Part shown: one piece after another, positions 42,832-51,283 of the stretch | Position numbering within the stretch: position 1 is the first letter of the stretch | Layout of the letters: each line of letters opens with the position of its first letter | Origin: Propionicimonas sp. | GTDB lineage: Bacteria > Actinomycetota > Actinomycetes > Propionibacteriales > Propionibacteriaceae | DNA length: 64,000 nt | NCBI GenBank assembly: GCA_013791955.1 | Contig: VMSW01000004.1 | Coordinates: forward strand, 62,001-126,000 | Reading direction: 5' to 3' | Position numbers and translations under genes: made by a program | Notes under the pieces: generated by a model | Seen by the model: the letters and a program-made list of their open reading frames with translations, nothing else | What the model was told of the DNA's origin: nothing | Database searches by the model: none

Positions 42832-44466
42832 TTAGGTGCGGGTCTGCCCTAGCGAAATGATGGCCCACTGCAGGTTGTGATCCGAGCCGTAGTAAGCCTG
42901 GTTGAACGTGCCGTTGCCATTTAGCGGCATCTGGTTGACATAGGTGAGCGGGCCGGCGCCCTTGGTGTTTTTCACGAACAGATAGTCGATGCGGGTGCCC
43001 ACGTAGGCATACGACTTCGGCCGGCTCGGGAAGCCACTGTTGGACGTGCTGCGAGTCGCATTGCCGCGCTTGTTCGCCGAGGCGGCATCAACGTAGCCGG
43101 CGGCGCGGATGAGGTCGGGGGCTTCGACGTTATCGCGGCCGAGGAAGCCGACATTCAGATCGCCACCGAGTACTACGGGGTAGCCCTCGGGGTTGCGCTT
43201 GTCGACATAGGCCAGCATCCCCCGGGTGAGGGCGAACCGCAGGCTCTTGCCGTAGCTCTGGGTGAGTAGGTGCATCGAGGCGGCGTAGAAGTATTCGCCG
43301 GTGCTGCGGACCCGCAGTTTGGCCCAGGCGTAGTACCGGTTTTCCACGTTCGACGGATAGCCGCTAACCAGGGAGGAACTGGCGACCAGTCCGGAGGCAA
43401 CGACCTCCACCTTGGCGGAGCGGACGTAGATGTGGTTCCCGGGCGACCCCGTGCGAATGGGGATCACCCGATCGGCAGGGTAGGCGAGCTGAAGGCCGAC
43501 AGGCGAAACGAGGTTGGAGAGGTCTTCGAGCTGGGTGACGCTGGCGCCGGGCCAGGCCGCGTTTGGAATCAGTTCCTGGGTCATGAGCACGTCCGGGCTG
43601 GCCAGCTTGATCGCATTCGCTACTGCGCCGCGCTTGGCCCGCCAGCTGTTGGCGCCGGTGCTGGGACGGGCTACCGAGCTCGCCACGTTGTAGGTGGCGA
43701 CCCGCAGCTGGGTGCCGCTGGGCGAGAGGGCAGTCGGCCAGCCGTAGGCCACCTTGGAGGTGCGGCTCTTGGGACCGTTGTAGGAGATGAGGCGGACGTA
43801 GGCGGGGTTGCCGGTGGTTGATCCGATCATGCTCAGATAGGCAGCCGGAATCCGCAGCGTCGCGGAGGTTGCGGTGGCCGGATAGGGACCGAACTGGGCG
43901 TACTTGCCCTTCTGCGCCTTCGTCAGCGGGACGTTGTCCCACGACATCCGGAGGTAGATCGAGGTTGCCTTGCTGAATCGCTTCCAGGTCACCTTGACGG
44001 TGTTCACTCCGTCGGGGGTGACGGAGGTGATCTGGCCGCGGCCGGTCGTGGCCGAGGTGGTCTTGGTCTTTACCCTGGTGCTGGATGCGGCGGCTGCACT
44101 CGGTACTGCGGCGACCTGGACGTAGTAAGTGGTGGATTTCTTCAACCCGGAGACCACTGCAGTGCGGGAGGTGGTCGTTACCGACTTCACCAACTTGCGG
44201 CTGGTGGACACCAGCACCCGGTAGCTGGAGACTCCGGGGATCGCCGTCCACGTGGCGGTGATGCGGTCGCGGCCGGGCACGACCACGAGGCTGGATACGC
44301 GGGTGACCGCAGCGGGCGCAACCGGTGCCGCGTTGGCGGGCACTGGTATCGGCACCAAACCGGTGAAGGTCACCGCAGCGGCGAGCGCGGAAAGGGATGC
44401 GGCCAGCCAGCGACGTCGCGTCGATCGGCGTTGGGGCCGGATCTGGGAGACGAATCCTTGGTTCAA
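42832..44466 (-). CDS. secreted fibronectin-III plus endonuclease/exonuclease/phosphatase-fold protein
   Basis: A 544-residue exported protein. Signal peptide (WLAASLSALAAAVTFTGLV), a FnIII-like module with TATWTAIPGVSSYRVLVST, a linker domain, then an EEP domain: QLRVATYNVASSV, MTQELIPNAAWPG with the catalytic Glu, VVLGGDLNVGFLGRDNVEAP, TRIDYLFVK and a final GSDHNLQWAIISL. Substrates may be nucleic acid or phosphodiesters. The TTG start at 44466 is supported by GAGGA 7 bases upstream; no better start fits the signal peptide. Confidence 0.83.
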   Translation of the reverse strand: MNQGFVSQIRPQRRSTRRRWLAASLSALAAAVTFTGLVPIPVPANAAPVAPAAVTRVSSLVVVPGRDRITATWTAIPGVSSYRVLVSTSRKLVKSVTTTSRTAVVSGLKKSTTYYVQVAAVPSAAAASSTRVKTKTTSATTGRGQITSVTPDGVNTVKVTWKRFSKATSIYLRMSWDNVPLTKAQKGKYAQFGPYPATATSATLRIPAAYLSMIGSTTGNPAYVRLISYNGPKSRTSKVAYGWPTALSPSGTQLRVATYNVASSVARPSTGANSWRAKRGAVANAIKLASPDVLMTQELIPNAAWPGASVTQLEDLSNLVSPVGLQLAYPADRVIPIRTGSPGNHIYVRSAKVEVVASGLVASSSLVSGYPSNVENRYYAWAKLRVRSTGEYFYAASMHLLTQSYGKSLRFALTRGMLAYVDKRNPEGYPVVLGGDLNVGFLGRDNVEAPDLIRAAGYVDAASANKRGNATRSTSNSGFPSRPKSYAYVGTRIDYLFVKNTKGAGPLTYVNQMPLNGNGTFNQAYYGSDHNLQWAIISLGQTRT

Positions 44467-44652
44467 CTGCTTGTCCTCAATGTGTGGCGGTGCATGCGGG
44501 GGGCGCAGCCACCGGTGTTCAACTACAGACCCCGGGTTGTGGGCCTGGGTCGAGCGGCATTGGCGGTCTCCCGAGTTCGCCAATACCCCCTACCTATCCC
44601 CATTGTGACCCTGTTGTCGCCTTTTCGTGCAGTCCCCGAGAGGGGACGCCCC

Positions 44653-45576
44653 TCAAAGGTGCTGGCCGAGGAAGCGGAATTGGGCCGGCGCGATCGATTT
44701 CCAGTAAGGATGACCGTGCTCGCCCGGGCCAAAACTGACCACCGGGGTCAAGGTGCCAGCGGTGTTGGCGAGGCGGTCGGCGAAGACGACGTTGCCCTGA
44801 TAGAAGGCATCGGAGGAGCCACAGGCCAGGAAGACTGGCAGGTCGGCGAGTCTTTCGGTGCGGTCGAAGAAGTTGTTGGCCTCGAACTCAGCCTCGGTCA
44901 TCCAGCCGGATTCGGGCGCATCACTCAACTTGGCGTAGCAGGGGGTACTCAGGGCGGCCACGGCGCGCACCTTGCCGTGCAACTCATCGCAGGCCAGCCG
45001 CAGCGCACCCCAGCCGCCCATCGACCAGCCGGTTAGGGCCAGCCTGGACGTGTTCAGCCCCTGCCTTTTCAGCACCCGCACGAACTCCGAGGCCACCAGC
45101 GCGCCGGCATCCTGGCGTCCGCTACGTTGCCAAAACAGCACTCCGCCGAAGATTGCGGCGATGGCGAACGGGCGCCCGCCGTTGGCCACCGCTGAGGCCA
45201 AGTGGTTGGGGTAGTTGAGGGACTCGATGATTCCGATCTGGTCGCCCATGCCGTGAAGCGCGATCACCACCGGCAATTTGTCGCCTGGCCCGGTGCCGGG
45301 CGGATAGCAGATCACCCATTCGTGGGTGAGCCCGGTGGCGGTTGAGTTGAGCTGGCCGTAGCGCACTGGTCCGGGCCGGGCGGTTGCGGTGGCCGACGGC
45401 ACGGGCCGAACAGGGGAGGCAGACCGGCGTGGGGTGAGTGGACTCTCCGACGGGTCGGGAGTGTTTCCCAACCCGGGAGTGCAGGCCACCAAAGTGGCAG
45501 CTGGAGCCAACGCCAACGCGCTGAGCAGCGTGCGGCGGGTGAGGGGGTGGCCGGAGTTTGAGGCAGGTTCAGTCAT
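44653..45576 (-). CDS. secreted alpha/beta-hydrolase (esterase) lipoprotein
   Basis: A 307-residue esterase-type protein. Twin-arginine-like start (LTRRTLLSALALAPAATL) with lipobox Cys in TLVAC, a Pro/Ser linker, then an alpha/beta-hydrolase fold: VVIALHGMGDQIG, nucleophile elbow LTGWSMGGWGALRLA, acid region ACGSSDAFYQGN and His in GPGEHGHPYW. It resembles the esterase D / mycolyl-esterase group. The Tat route is inference from the RR pair. Confidence 0.85.
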   Translation of the reverse strand: MTEPASNSGHPLTRRTLLSALALAPAATLVACTPGLGNTPDPSESPLTPRRSASPVRPVPSATATARPGPVRYGQLNSTATGLTHEWVICYPPGTGPGDKLPVVIALHGMGDQIGIIESLNYPNHLASAVANGGRPFAIAAIFGGVLFWQRSGRQDAGALVASEFVRVLKRQGLNTSRLALTGWSMGGWGALRLACDELHGKVRAVAALSTPCYAKLSDAPESGWMTEAEFEANNFFDRTERLADLPVFLACGSSDAFYQGNVVFADRLANTAGTLTPVVSFGPGEHGHPYWKSIAPAQFRFLGQHL

Positions 45577-45672
45577 GAATCGATCACTGTTGCGGGGGAG
45601 GCGGTCGCCTCGATGATCGCAGACCTGGCTGGCCTTGGGTAGGGCGGCTATTGCCCCCGGGAACCGCGTGGG

Positions 45673-46152
45673 TTAGGCGGCCGGGAAAATCGAACGCCAC
45701 CACCGACCCAGCGGGCCCGGGTTGTGCAGGGTGTAGGCCTTTTTCAGCCGTTGATCGATCGTCCAGGTGGCGCTGGTGCCGCCGTGGAAGGCCGCAGTGT
45801 CGCCAGGATGAAGGACGAAGGAGGTGCCCTGGTAGTCGACCTTCACCTCGCCCTCCAGCACGTAGACCACCTCATCGACGGCGAATTGCCAGACGAAGGT
45901 GGTTGGTCCCTCGCAGGCCCAAAGACCGTTGGTGGTGCGCCCGTCGGGGGAGCTGGAGATCTCGACCTGGGTGAACCGTGGGTTGCCGGCCCTGATCCAG
46001 CTCGGATCGACCTGCACCTCCCGCAACGGCTTGGCCGCAGCCGCCGAGGACGGGTCGGGGCTGGCCATGACGAATCGGGCGGTCTCATAGCCGAGAAACC
46101 CAAACACGCAGACAGCGACGGCGAGGGTTGCGGCGATCAGTGCACGTTTCAC
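45673..46152 (-). CDS. membrane-anchored cupin-domain protein
   Basis: A 159-residue protein with an N-terminal membrane helix (ALIAATLAVAVCVFGFLGY) and a cupin_3-like barrel outside the membrane: GLWACEGPTTFVWQFAVDEVVYVLEGEVKV is the first cupin motif with its Glu, and FVLHPGDTAAFHGGTSATW the second. The family includes ureidoglycine aminohydrolases and sugar-binding cupins. The start GTG 46152 gives the membrane helix directly. The substrate is unknown. Confidence 0.8.
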   Translation of the reverse strand: MKRALIAATLAVAVCVFGFLGYETARFVMASPDPSSAAAAKPLREVQVDPSWIRAGNPRFTQVEISSSPDGRTTNGLWACEGPTTFVWQFAVDEVVYVLEGEVKVDYQGTSFVLHPGDTAAFHGGTSATWTIDQRLKKAYTLHNPGPLGRWWRSIFPAA

Positions 46153-46186
46153 GCCGATATTGTGGCCGATCCAAACCGGTGGGGGC

Positions 46187-46747
46187 TTAAAGTGCCCCGA
46201 CCAGCTTGATTGATGGGACGAGGGTGGCGTCGCCCTCGACCCATTTGGCCGGGCATACCTCGCCGGGGTTGGTGCGGACGTGCTGCGCGGCGCGAACCTT
46301 ACGGACGAGCTCCGCGGCGTTGCGTCCCATGCCTTCGGAAGTGACCTCCATGAACTGAATGACGCCGTCGGGATCGACCAGGAAAGTACCCCGGTCAGCC
46401 ATGCCGGTGGGCCGCATGTTGTCGAAGTTCTCGATCAACTCGCCGGTGGGGTCACCAACCATGTAGAAGGCGACCTGGCCGACCTGGGGCGAGGAATCGT
46501 GCCAGGCCTTGTGCACGAAATGGGTATCGGCGCTGACCGCGAAAACCTCGACGTCGAGTGACTTCAGCTCGTCGTAGTAGTCCTGCAGATCGGAAAGCTC
46601 GGTCGGGCAGACGAAGGTGAAATCTGCCGGGTAGAAGAAGAAGATCGACCACTTGCCGCCGGTGTTGGCATCGCTCACGTCCACGAACTCGCCGTTGTAG
46701 TAGGCGGTGGCTTGGAAAGGCTTGATCTTGGTACCCAGCAGTGACAT
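46187..46747 (-). CDS. ahpC: alkyl hydroperoxide reductase subunit C
   Basis: A 186-residue typical 2-Cys peroxiredoxin of the E. coli AhpC type: peroxidatic Cys in FYPADFTFVCPTEL (about 47), resolving Cys in EVCPAKWVEGD (about 165) and a C-terminal tail as in the family. It reduces H2O2 and organic peroxides. No ahpF or ahpD is adjacent, so its reductant must come from elsewhere. GAGAGGGAACGT precedes ATG 46747. Confidence 0.96.
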   Translation of the reverse strand: MSLLGTKIKPFQATAYYNGEFVDVSDANTGGKWSIFFFYPADFTFVCPTELSDLQDYYDELKSLDVEVFAVSADTHFVHKAWHDSSPQVGQVAFYMVGDPTGELIENFDNMRPTGMADRGTFLVDPDGVIQFMEVTSEGMGRNAAELVRKVRAAQHVRTNPGEVCPAKWVEGDATLVPSIKLVGAL

Positions 46748-46902
46748 ACGTTCCCTCTCGTCGAATGGCTATCCGTCCAAGCTAGCCCCGGTGCGTTACG
46801 GCTCGGGGCCGGGTTGCGACTGGTGAGACTAGTTGCGGCAATTGCCGACTTCCGCGCCTGCGTAGGCTGAGGAAAACGCAGGCACGTGATAGGGGAGGGG
46901 CC

Positions 46903-47349
46903 ATGGGGCCGGTCAGAATCGTTGCGATGGTGCTCACGCTGGCTTTGAGCGCGGGCTGCCAGGCAATACCCATTCCGTCGGTTTTCACGAGCAAACCGGT
47001 GGAGTTGCCGATCGAGTGGTCCTCACGCACGGCACAGATCTGGCTTTCCTCAGGGCAGGCGGCCCGGTTGAAATTGGGCGAGTACAGCGCCTCCGTTGGC
47101 GACTCCTGGACGGTGGTGGCCGACTCGAACCCCGGCGTGGTTGAGGCGGCGATAGCTGGCGAGTATGCGGCCGACGCGCCTCCCGGATCCTCAGCGCCCT
47201 ACTACCTGGAGGTCGTGGCGCGCAAGCAGGGCAAGACCGAGCTTGACCTGCGTTATTGCTACCGCTCCAAGCCCGCAGCCGACTGTGACCAGGGGCCGAA
47301 TGCTGACGACAAACACGCCAACATCCAGGTCACGGTGACGGTCTCTTGA
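46903..47349 (+). CDS. small lipoprotein, possibly chagasin-like (I42) fold
   Basis: A 148-residue lipoprotein with lipobox LSAGC (Cys about 19). The mature part is all-beta: ARLKLGEYSASVGDSWTVVA, SNPGVVEAAI, then YYLEVVARKQGKTELDLRYC. The layout recalls I42 cysteine-protease inhibitors (GDSW near the N-terminus, a conserved Arg in the last strands), but the RPW-type motif is not clear. Function is uncertain. AGGGGAGGGGCC directly precedes ATG 46903. Confidence 0.7.
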   Translation: MGPVRIVAMVLTLALSAGCQAIPIPSVFTSKPVELPIEWSSRTAQIWLSSGQAARLKLGEYSASVGDSWTVVADSNPGVVEAAIAGEYAADAPPGSSAPYYLEVVARKQGKTELDLRYCYRSKPAADCDQGPNADDKHANIQVTVTVS

Positions 47350-47384
47350 CCCTATCCACCCGCAAACAGGGGCATGCTTGAGCA

Positions 47385-47684
47385 ATGCTGGTTGCCTTTT
47401 CTGTAGCTCCCCTGGGTTCAGCGGAGTCGGTGTCGGACGCTGTTGCCGATGCCGTTCGAGTGGTTCGCGAGTCGGGCCTGCCAAATCACACCGACTCGAT
47501 GTTCACCACCATCGAGGGTGAGTGGGACGAAGTTATGGCCGTGGTGAAGCGAGCCACCGAAGCCGTCGGCGCCTATTCCGGACGGGTGAGCCTGGTGCTC
47601 AAAGCCGACATTCGCCCCGGCTTCACCGGGGAGCTGACGGCCAAAGTGCTCCGGGTCGAGGAGCGTCTGGCCGATCCGTCCTGA
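47385..47684 (+). CDS. MTH1187/YqgV-family thiamine-binding-type protein
   Basis: A 99-residue ferredoxin-like protein: [20 protein letters not shown] at the start and [19 protein letters not shown] in the centre fit the MTH1187 family, members of which form tetramers and bind thiamine or a related cofactor. No thiamine gene or TPP riboswitch is nearby. ATG 47385 has no clear ribosome binding site; CATGCT lies 6 bases upstream. Confidence 0.85.
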   Translation: MLVAFSVAPLGSAESVSDAVADAVRVVRESGLPNHTDSMFTTIEGEWDEVMAVVKRATEAVGAYSGRVSLVLKADIRPGFTGELTAKVLRVEERLADPS

Positions 47685-47699
47685 TCGCTAACGGCTGAT

Positions 47700-49028
47700 T
47701 CAGCGCGGCGTCCAGGCGTCAGCCTTGGCGATGTCGGCGTCCAATCCGCCCACGCCCGAACCGCTGATTCGGGCTTCGCAGGTGTACTGCCAGATCGACC
47801 AGGTCGTCCAGGGGCCGGTCTTGGGCTGGGCGGTCGGAATGCGCCCATTGTTGGTGCCCCAGGAGGCGACCCACAGCCGAGTGATCTTGGCGACGTCCTG
47901 CCACAGGTAGCTGCCATTGGCCTTCACCGCGGTGGCGTTGGCGCTCATATACACATACAGGTTGGCCTGGTAGCCATCGGCGGTGAGCAGCGCTTTGGTC
48001 GTGTTCAGGAAGCGGGTGGCCTCACTGGGGCTCCAGGCCCGCAGCTTCAGTGTCTTCTTCTTGCCCGAGACGGTCTTCGTCCAGGCGCTGCCAGCTTCGA
48101 TGTCGAGCACCAGCGGGTCGGTGCTTGCTTTGGTGTAGTTGCCATCGGCGAGCAGTAGGGCGACGAACTGTTGGGCCGACTGCTCCGGGGTGTACCCACC
48201 GGCGAAAGCCTGGCTGGAGGTGGTGTCGATGCTCGAGATCCAGCCGTTGAACCAATAGTGACCGGTGTGCACCTTCCGGGCAGTCGCAGCATCAGCCAGT
48301 GTGGGATAGGCGCAGTCCTTGGTCACGGGCGTGCTGCCGGTGGCGTTGGCCTTGCCGGTGCAGATGTCGGTGTAGCTGGTCTTGATCGGACGCGAGCCGC
48401 TGCCATTGCGCAGGATGGTGAAACCAGTGTTGCCAACCCAGGACGCGACCGCGCTCATCCGAATCTTTCCGGAGGTGGAGTACTGCCAGGCCGACAGATC
48501 GACGCCCTGAGTCACGCCGGTGAGACCGAAGGCGCGCTGGGCATCGGCAGCCGGGGTGTTGGTGGGGTAGGCGACGGTCAGTGTCACCGTTTTGGAGGTC
48601 TTGGTGCCCTTCTTGCCTTTCACCACCACGCGGAAGAGCGTCGTCTTGGACCACGAGCTCACCTTGGCGGTGTACTTCGACTTCTTCGCGCCGCTGATGG
48701 TCTTCCAGACCCCACCGGAGGCGGGGTGGTGCTGCCAGCGGTAACGCAGCTTGGTGCCGGTGGCCTTCACCTTGAAGGTGATCGAGGTTCGGGTGCCATA
48801 GCGGCCGATCGTGGCGCTGCCGGGCTGCTTGGTGATCTTGGTCTTCTTCGTCTTCTTAGCCTGCGGGGCAACAAAACTCTGGCCGATGGCCACGGCCTTG
48901 CTCGGCGAGGACGGCACCGCCGCGGCGTTGGTCGCACCCAATCCGCCTGACAGCGCCAAAGCCATTGATCCGGCCACCACCAGGAGTTTCATCGGTGGGG
49001 TTGGACGGGTCGACTTGAGGTGGGTCAC
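47700..49028 (-). CDS. secreted GH25-like muramidase with Ig-like N-terminal module
   Basis: A protein of about 442 residues. Signal peptide around LLVVAGSMALALSGGLG, a lysine-rich linker (KKTKKTKITKQPG), an Ig/Fn-like domain (TGTKLRYRWQHHPASGGVW), then a GH25-type barrel: TQGVDLSAWQYS with the first Asp, DPLVLDIEAGSAW with the catalytic Asp-x-Glu, LYVYMSA, TRLWVASWGT and WSIWQYT. It probably cuts peptidoglycan glycan strands outside the cell. The start GTG 49028 is preferred; ATG 48992 is an alternative. Confidence 0.8.
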   Translation of the reverse strand: MTHLKSTRPTPPMKLLVVAGSMALALSGGLGATNAAAVPSSPSKAVAIGQSFVAPQAKKTKKTKITKQPGSATIGRYGTRTSITFKVKATGTKLRYRWQHHPASGGVWKTISGAKKSKYTAKVSSWSKTTLFRVVVKGKKGTKTSKTVTLTVAYPTNTPAADAQRAFGLTGVTQGVDLSAWQYSTSGKIRMSAVASWVGNTGFTILRNGSGSRPIKTSYTDICTGKANATGSTPVTKDCAYPTLADAATARKVHTGHYWFNGWISSIDTTSSQAFAGGYTPEQSAQQFVALLLADGNYTKASTDPLVLDIEAGSAWTKTVSGKKKTLKLRAWSPSEATRFLNTTKALLTADGYQANLYVYMSANATAVKANGSYLWQDVAKITRLWVASWGTNNGRIPTAQPKTGPWTTWSIWQYTCEARISGSGVGGLDADIAKADAWTPR

Positions 49029-49097
49029 GATGCCTGCGCTTTCTAATCGGCGGCAGTGAGATGTGAACGACGCTCTCATCTTAACCACCCGGTGATG

Positions 49098-49334
49098 TCA
49101 GCTCGGAGCCGCGGCTGGGTCGCCACTGCTAAGCACACCGTCGGCGAAGCCTTCCAAGGTTTCGGGACGGACGATGGCGATGCCGCGTTCGGTGTCGGCC
49201 AGCAGCAGCAGCGAATCGCCGGGGTTGATGTCGAACAGGTCGCGCATATCCTTCGGGATCACGATCTGTCCCTTCTCGCCGACCTTTGCGGTGCCGGCGA
49301 GCTTGCCTGGTGGCGGTCCTGGCAGATGGGTCAT
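49098..49334 (-). CDS. AbrB/MazE/SpoVT-family DNA-binding protein
   Basis: A 78-residue swapped-hairpin DNA-binding protein: GTAKVGEKGQIVIPKDMRDLFDI, then PGDSLLLLADTERG is the complete AbrB-type fold. Such proteins are transition-state regulators or antitoxins. No toxin gene is adjacent; the neighbour 17 bases upstream on the same strand is an alpha/beta-hydrolase, so it may regulate that gene. GGAGGAGC directly precedes ATG 49334. Confidence 0.9.
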   Translation of the reverse strand: MTHLPGPPPGKLAGTAKVGEKGQIVIPKDMRDLFDINPGDSLLLLADTERGIAIVRPETLEGFADGVLSSGDPAAAPS

Positions 49335-49351
49335 GCTCCTCCATCGTTGAG

Positions 49352-50443
49352 CTAGCGGGGTGCTATCTGGGAGGCCAGCTCAGAGACCTCCTGGACAAAG
49401 ACTGCCGGATCTTCGCCGTGAATGCTGTGACCGGTGGCAGTTTGAATCATTTTCGAGTCGGCGATCAGGGTGTGTATTTGGGCTGCCTCAACATCGGAGG
49501 TGGCGCCCTGCAGAATTCCGTCCGCTCCGATGGTGACCTTTGAATGCAGGAAAGTGACCGGGATTCGGATCTTCTTCATGGTCGCCACGTGATCCCAGCC
49601 GGCGTCCCAGGTGCCGGAGTAGAAGGCCTCCCCGAAGCGAGGATCGTAGGTCGGCATGCCACGGAAGGACTCATTGATTGACGGCGGCAGCCAGGCGACG
49701 ATGATCGCCTCACCGGGGTGCTGAGCGTGGTAGTTCAACCCCTGATCGATCAGCGGCTTGGCATTGTCGCCGAAGAACTGCCAGAAGCGGGCCCGGGGGA
49801 AGGAGTAGCTGACGAAGTCGTGTTGGCCCGAGTAGAGGTAGTTGTGGCAGGTGGTGGCCAGGTCCATCCAGTTCCAGGTCTGTTTGGCCCGCGGGAAGGT
49901 AGTGGTGAGCAGCGGTGGATCCTCAAGCACCACGCCCCGCACCCAGTCGGCAGAGTTGGCGGCCATCCAGGTGGCGATCAGTCCGCCGGAGGAATGGCCG
50001 GAGACGATGGCTGGCTCGGCAATCACCTGCGCAATGAAGGCGGTGAGGTCTTTGGCTACGGCGACGTTGGTGTATTTGGCCGGGTCGTGGTCGGACTTGC
50101 CGTGGCCGTAGACGTCCACCGCGAAGACGTGGAAGTGCTCGGCCAGCTCGGGCAACACCGGGTAGTAGTCGCGCCAGTCCTGGGTTTGGCCATGAATGAG
50201 CAGCAGGGCCGGGCCGTTGTCGGGGCCTTCGGCGTAGTGGATGCGAGAGCCATTGATGCTGGCATCCATCTCGACGTAGCCCGCGGCCCAAACGTCCTTC
50301 ATGGCGTTGGTGAAGTAATTAAGGTTGTTCTCGGTGTAGAGCCAAGCCCAACTACCAGCCAGCGCAACCGCGATCGCCAGGCCGGTCACTAGCCACTTCA
50401 GCGCACGCACGCTGCCCCCAGTGGTAGAAGTCTTACAAGTCAT
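49352..50443 (-). CDS. membrane-anchored alpha/beta-hydrolase
   Basis: A 363-residue hydrolase with an N-terminal membrane anchor (LKWLVTGLAIAVALAGSWAW). The fold shows LLLIHGQTQDWRDYYPVLPE, VYGHGKSDHDP, the nucleophile in VSGHSSGGLIATW and the His in TATGHSIHGEDP. The substrate is unknown. The ATG at 50443 starts at the anchor. It is followed 17 bases later by the AbrB-type regulator, which is probably co-transcribed. Confidence 0.85.
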   Translation of the reverse strand: MTCKTSTTGGSVRALKWLVTGLAIAVALAGSWAWLYTENNLNYFTNAMKDVWAAGYVEMDASINGSRIHYAEGPDNGPALLLIHGQTQDWRDYYPVLPELAEHFHVFAVDVYGHGKSDHDPAKYTNVAVAKDLTAFIAQVIAEPAIVSGHSSGGLIATWMAANSADWVRGVVLEDPPLLTTTFPRAKQTWNWMDLATTCHNYLYSGQHDFVSYSFPRARFWQFFGDNAKPLIDQGLNYHAQHPGEAIIVAWLPPSINESFRGMPTYDPRFGEAFYSGTWDAGWDHVATMKKIRIPVTFLHSKVTIGADGILQGATSDVEAAQIHTLIADSKMIQTATGHSIHGEDPAVFVQEVSELASQIAPR

Positions 50444-50503
50444 ACCACGGCTACGAGGCGGGCGTGGATGGTTTGCCAGGCCGGGCAACCTAAACTCGCA
50501 GCC

Positions 50504-51265
50504 ATGGCTGTGGGGATCATCGGATTGGGACGTCTTGGGGCCGCGTTGGCCCGCGGTTTGGGGTTGGCCGGCTTCGGCGAGGTGTACGGCTTCAGCCGGA
50601 CGGCGGCGCACGCGCAGCAGGTGGCTGACCAGGCGCCGGGTTTGATATTGCTCGAATCGGCCGCTGAAGTGCTGGAGCGCTGCGATCCGGTCTTTCTGTG
50701 GATGGGCGGACCGCAGGCCGCCGAGGTGTTGGCGGCCAACACCGAGGTGACCCGGCGGCGGCGTACGCTGATCGTGACCTGCACTTCGGAGTTGTCAGCC
50801 GAACAGCTCGGCTCGCGCTGGGCGCAGACGCTGCCCAATGTGAATCTGGCTACCGGCGAAGGCGGCACCCTTGTCACCTGGGGTCCGGGGCTGACCGAGG
50901 CTGAGCGTGAGACCGTCCGCGGGCCGCTGCGGGCCGCCGGGGCGGTCTATGAAGTGAGCGCGGCGGAGATGCCGTTCTACTCCGCCCTAGCCAGCAGCGG
51001 GCCAGCTTTCTACGCCCGGATTATGGAGACCTGGGCCGATGCCATGGCTGACCGGCACGGCCTCGACCGGGATTATTGTCGACAAATGGTTCGCCAGACG
51101 GTGGCTGGCACGGTGGTGCTCCAGGATGGCGACGGCATCGATGCCGCTGAGGTGATCAGGCGAGTGGCCCATCCCGGTGGCAGCACCGGCAAGGGTCTGG
51201 CGCCGCTGGAGGTCGAGTTCGCCGCCACGGCCGAGCAGATGCTGCGTGCAATGGGCCGCTGGTGA
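50504..51265 (+). CDS. pyrroline-5-carboxylate-reductase-like NAD(P)-dependent oxidoreductase
   Basis: A 253-residue protein with an N-terminal Rossmann motif VGIIGLGRLGAALARGLGLAG and a C-terminal helical dimerisation domain of ProC type: ALASSGPAFYARIMETWADA, then VRQTVAGTVVL and HPGGSTGKGLAPLE. ProC reduces pyrroline-5-carboxylate to proline. The match is moderate, so it may act on a related imine. TAAACT lies 7 bases before ATG 50504, which suggests a leaderless mRNA. A proline dehydrogenase gene is 3 kb away. Confidence 0.8.
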   Translation: MAVGIIGLGRLGAALARGLGLAGFGEVYGFSRTAAHAQQVADQAPGLILLESAAEVLERCDPVFLWMGGPQAAEVLAANTEVTRRRRTLIVTCTSELSAEQLGSRWAQTLPNVNLATGEGGTLVTWGPGLTEAERETVRGPLRAAGAVYEVSAAEMPFYSALASSGPAFYARIMETWADAMADRHGLDRDYCRQMVRQTVAGTVVLQDGDGIDAAEVIRRVAHPGGSTGKGLAPLEVEFAATAEQMLRAMGRW

Positions 51266-51283
51266 GCAGGGCTGAGGTCAGGT

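Noticed and set aside
44632-44647. Hairpin gtccccgagaggggac with a GAGA loop as terminator of the esterase gene
   Set aside because: Only six base pairs and no T-run on the relevant strand. It is kept as a chance palindrome.
49098-50443. Toxin-antitoxin pair formed by the AbrB-type gene and its neighbour
   Set aside because: The neighbour is a full-length membrane-anchored alpha/beta-hydrolase, not a toxin of the PIN, MazF or RelE kind.
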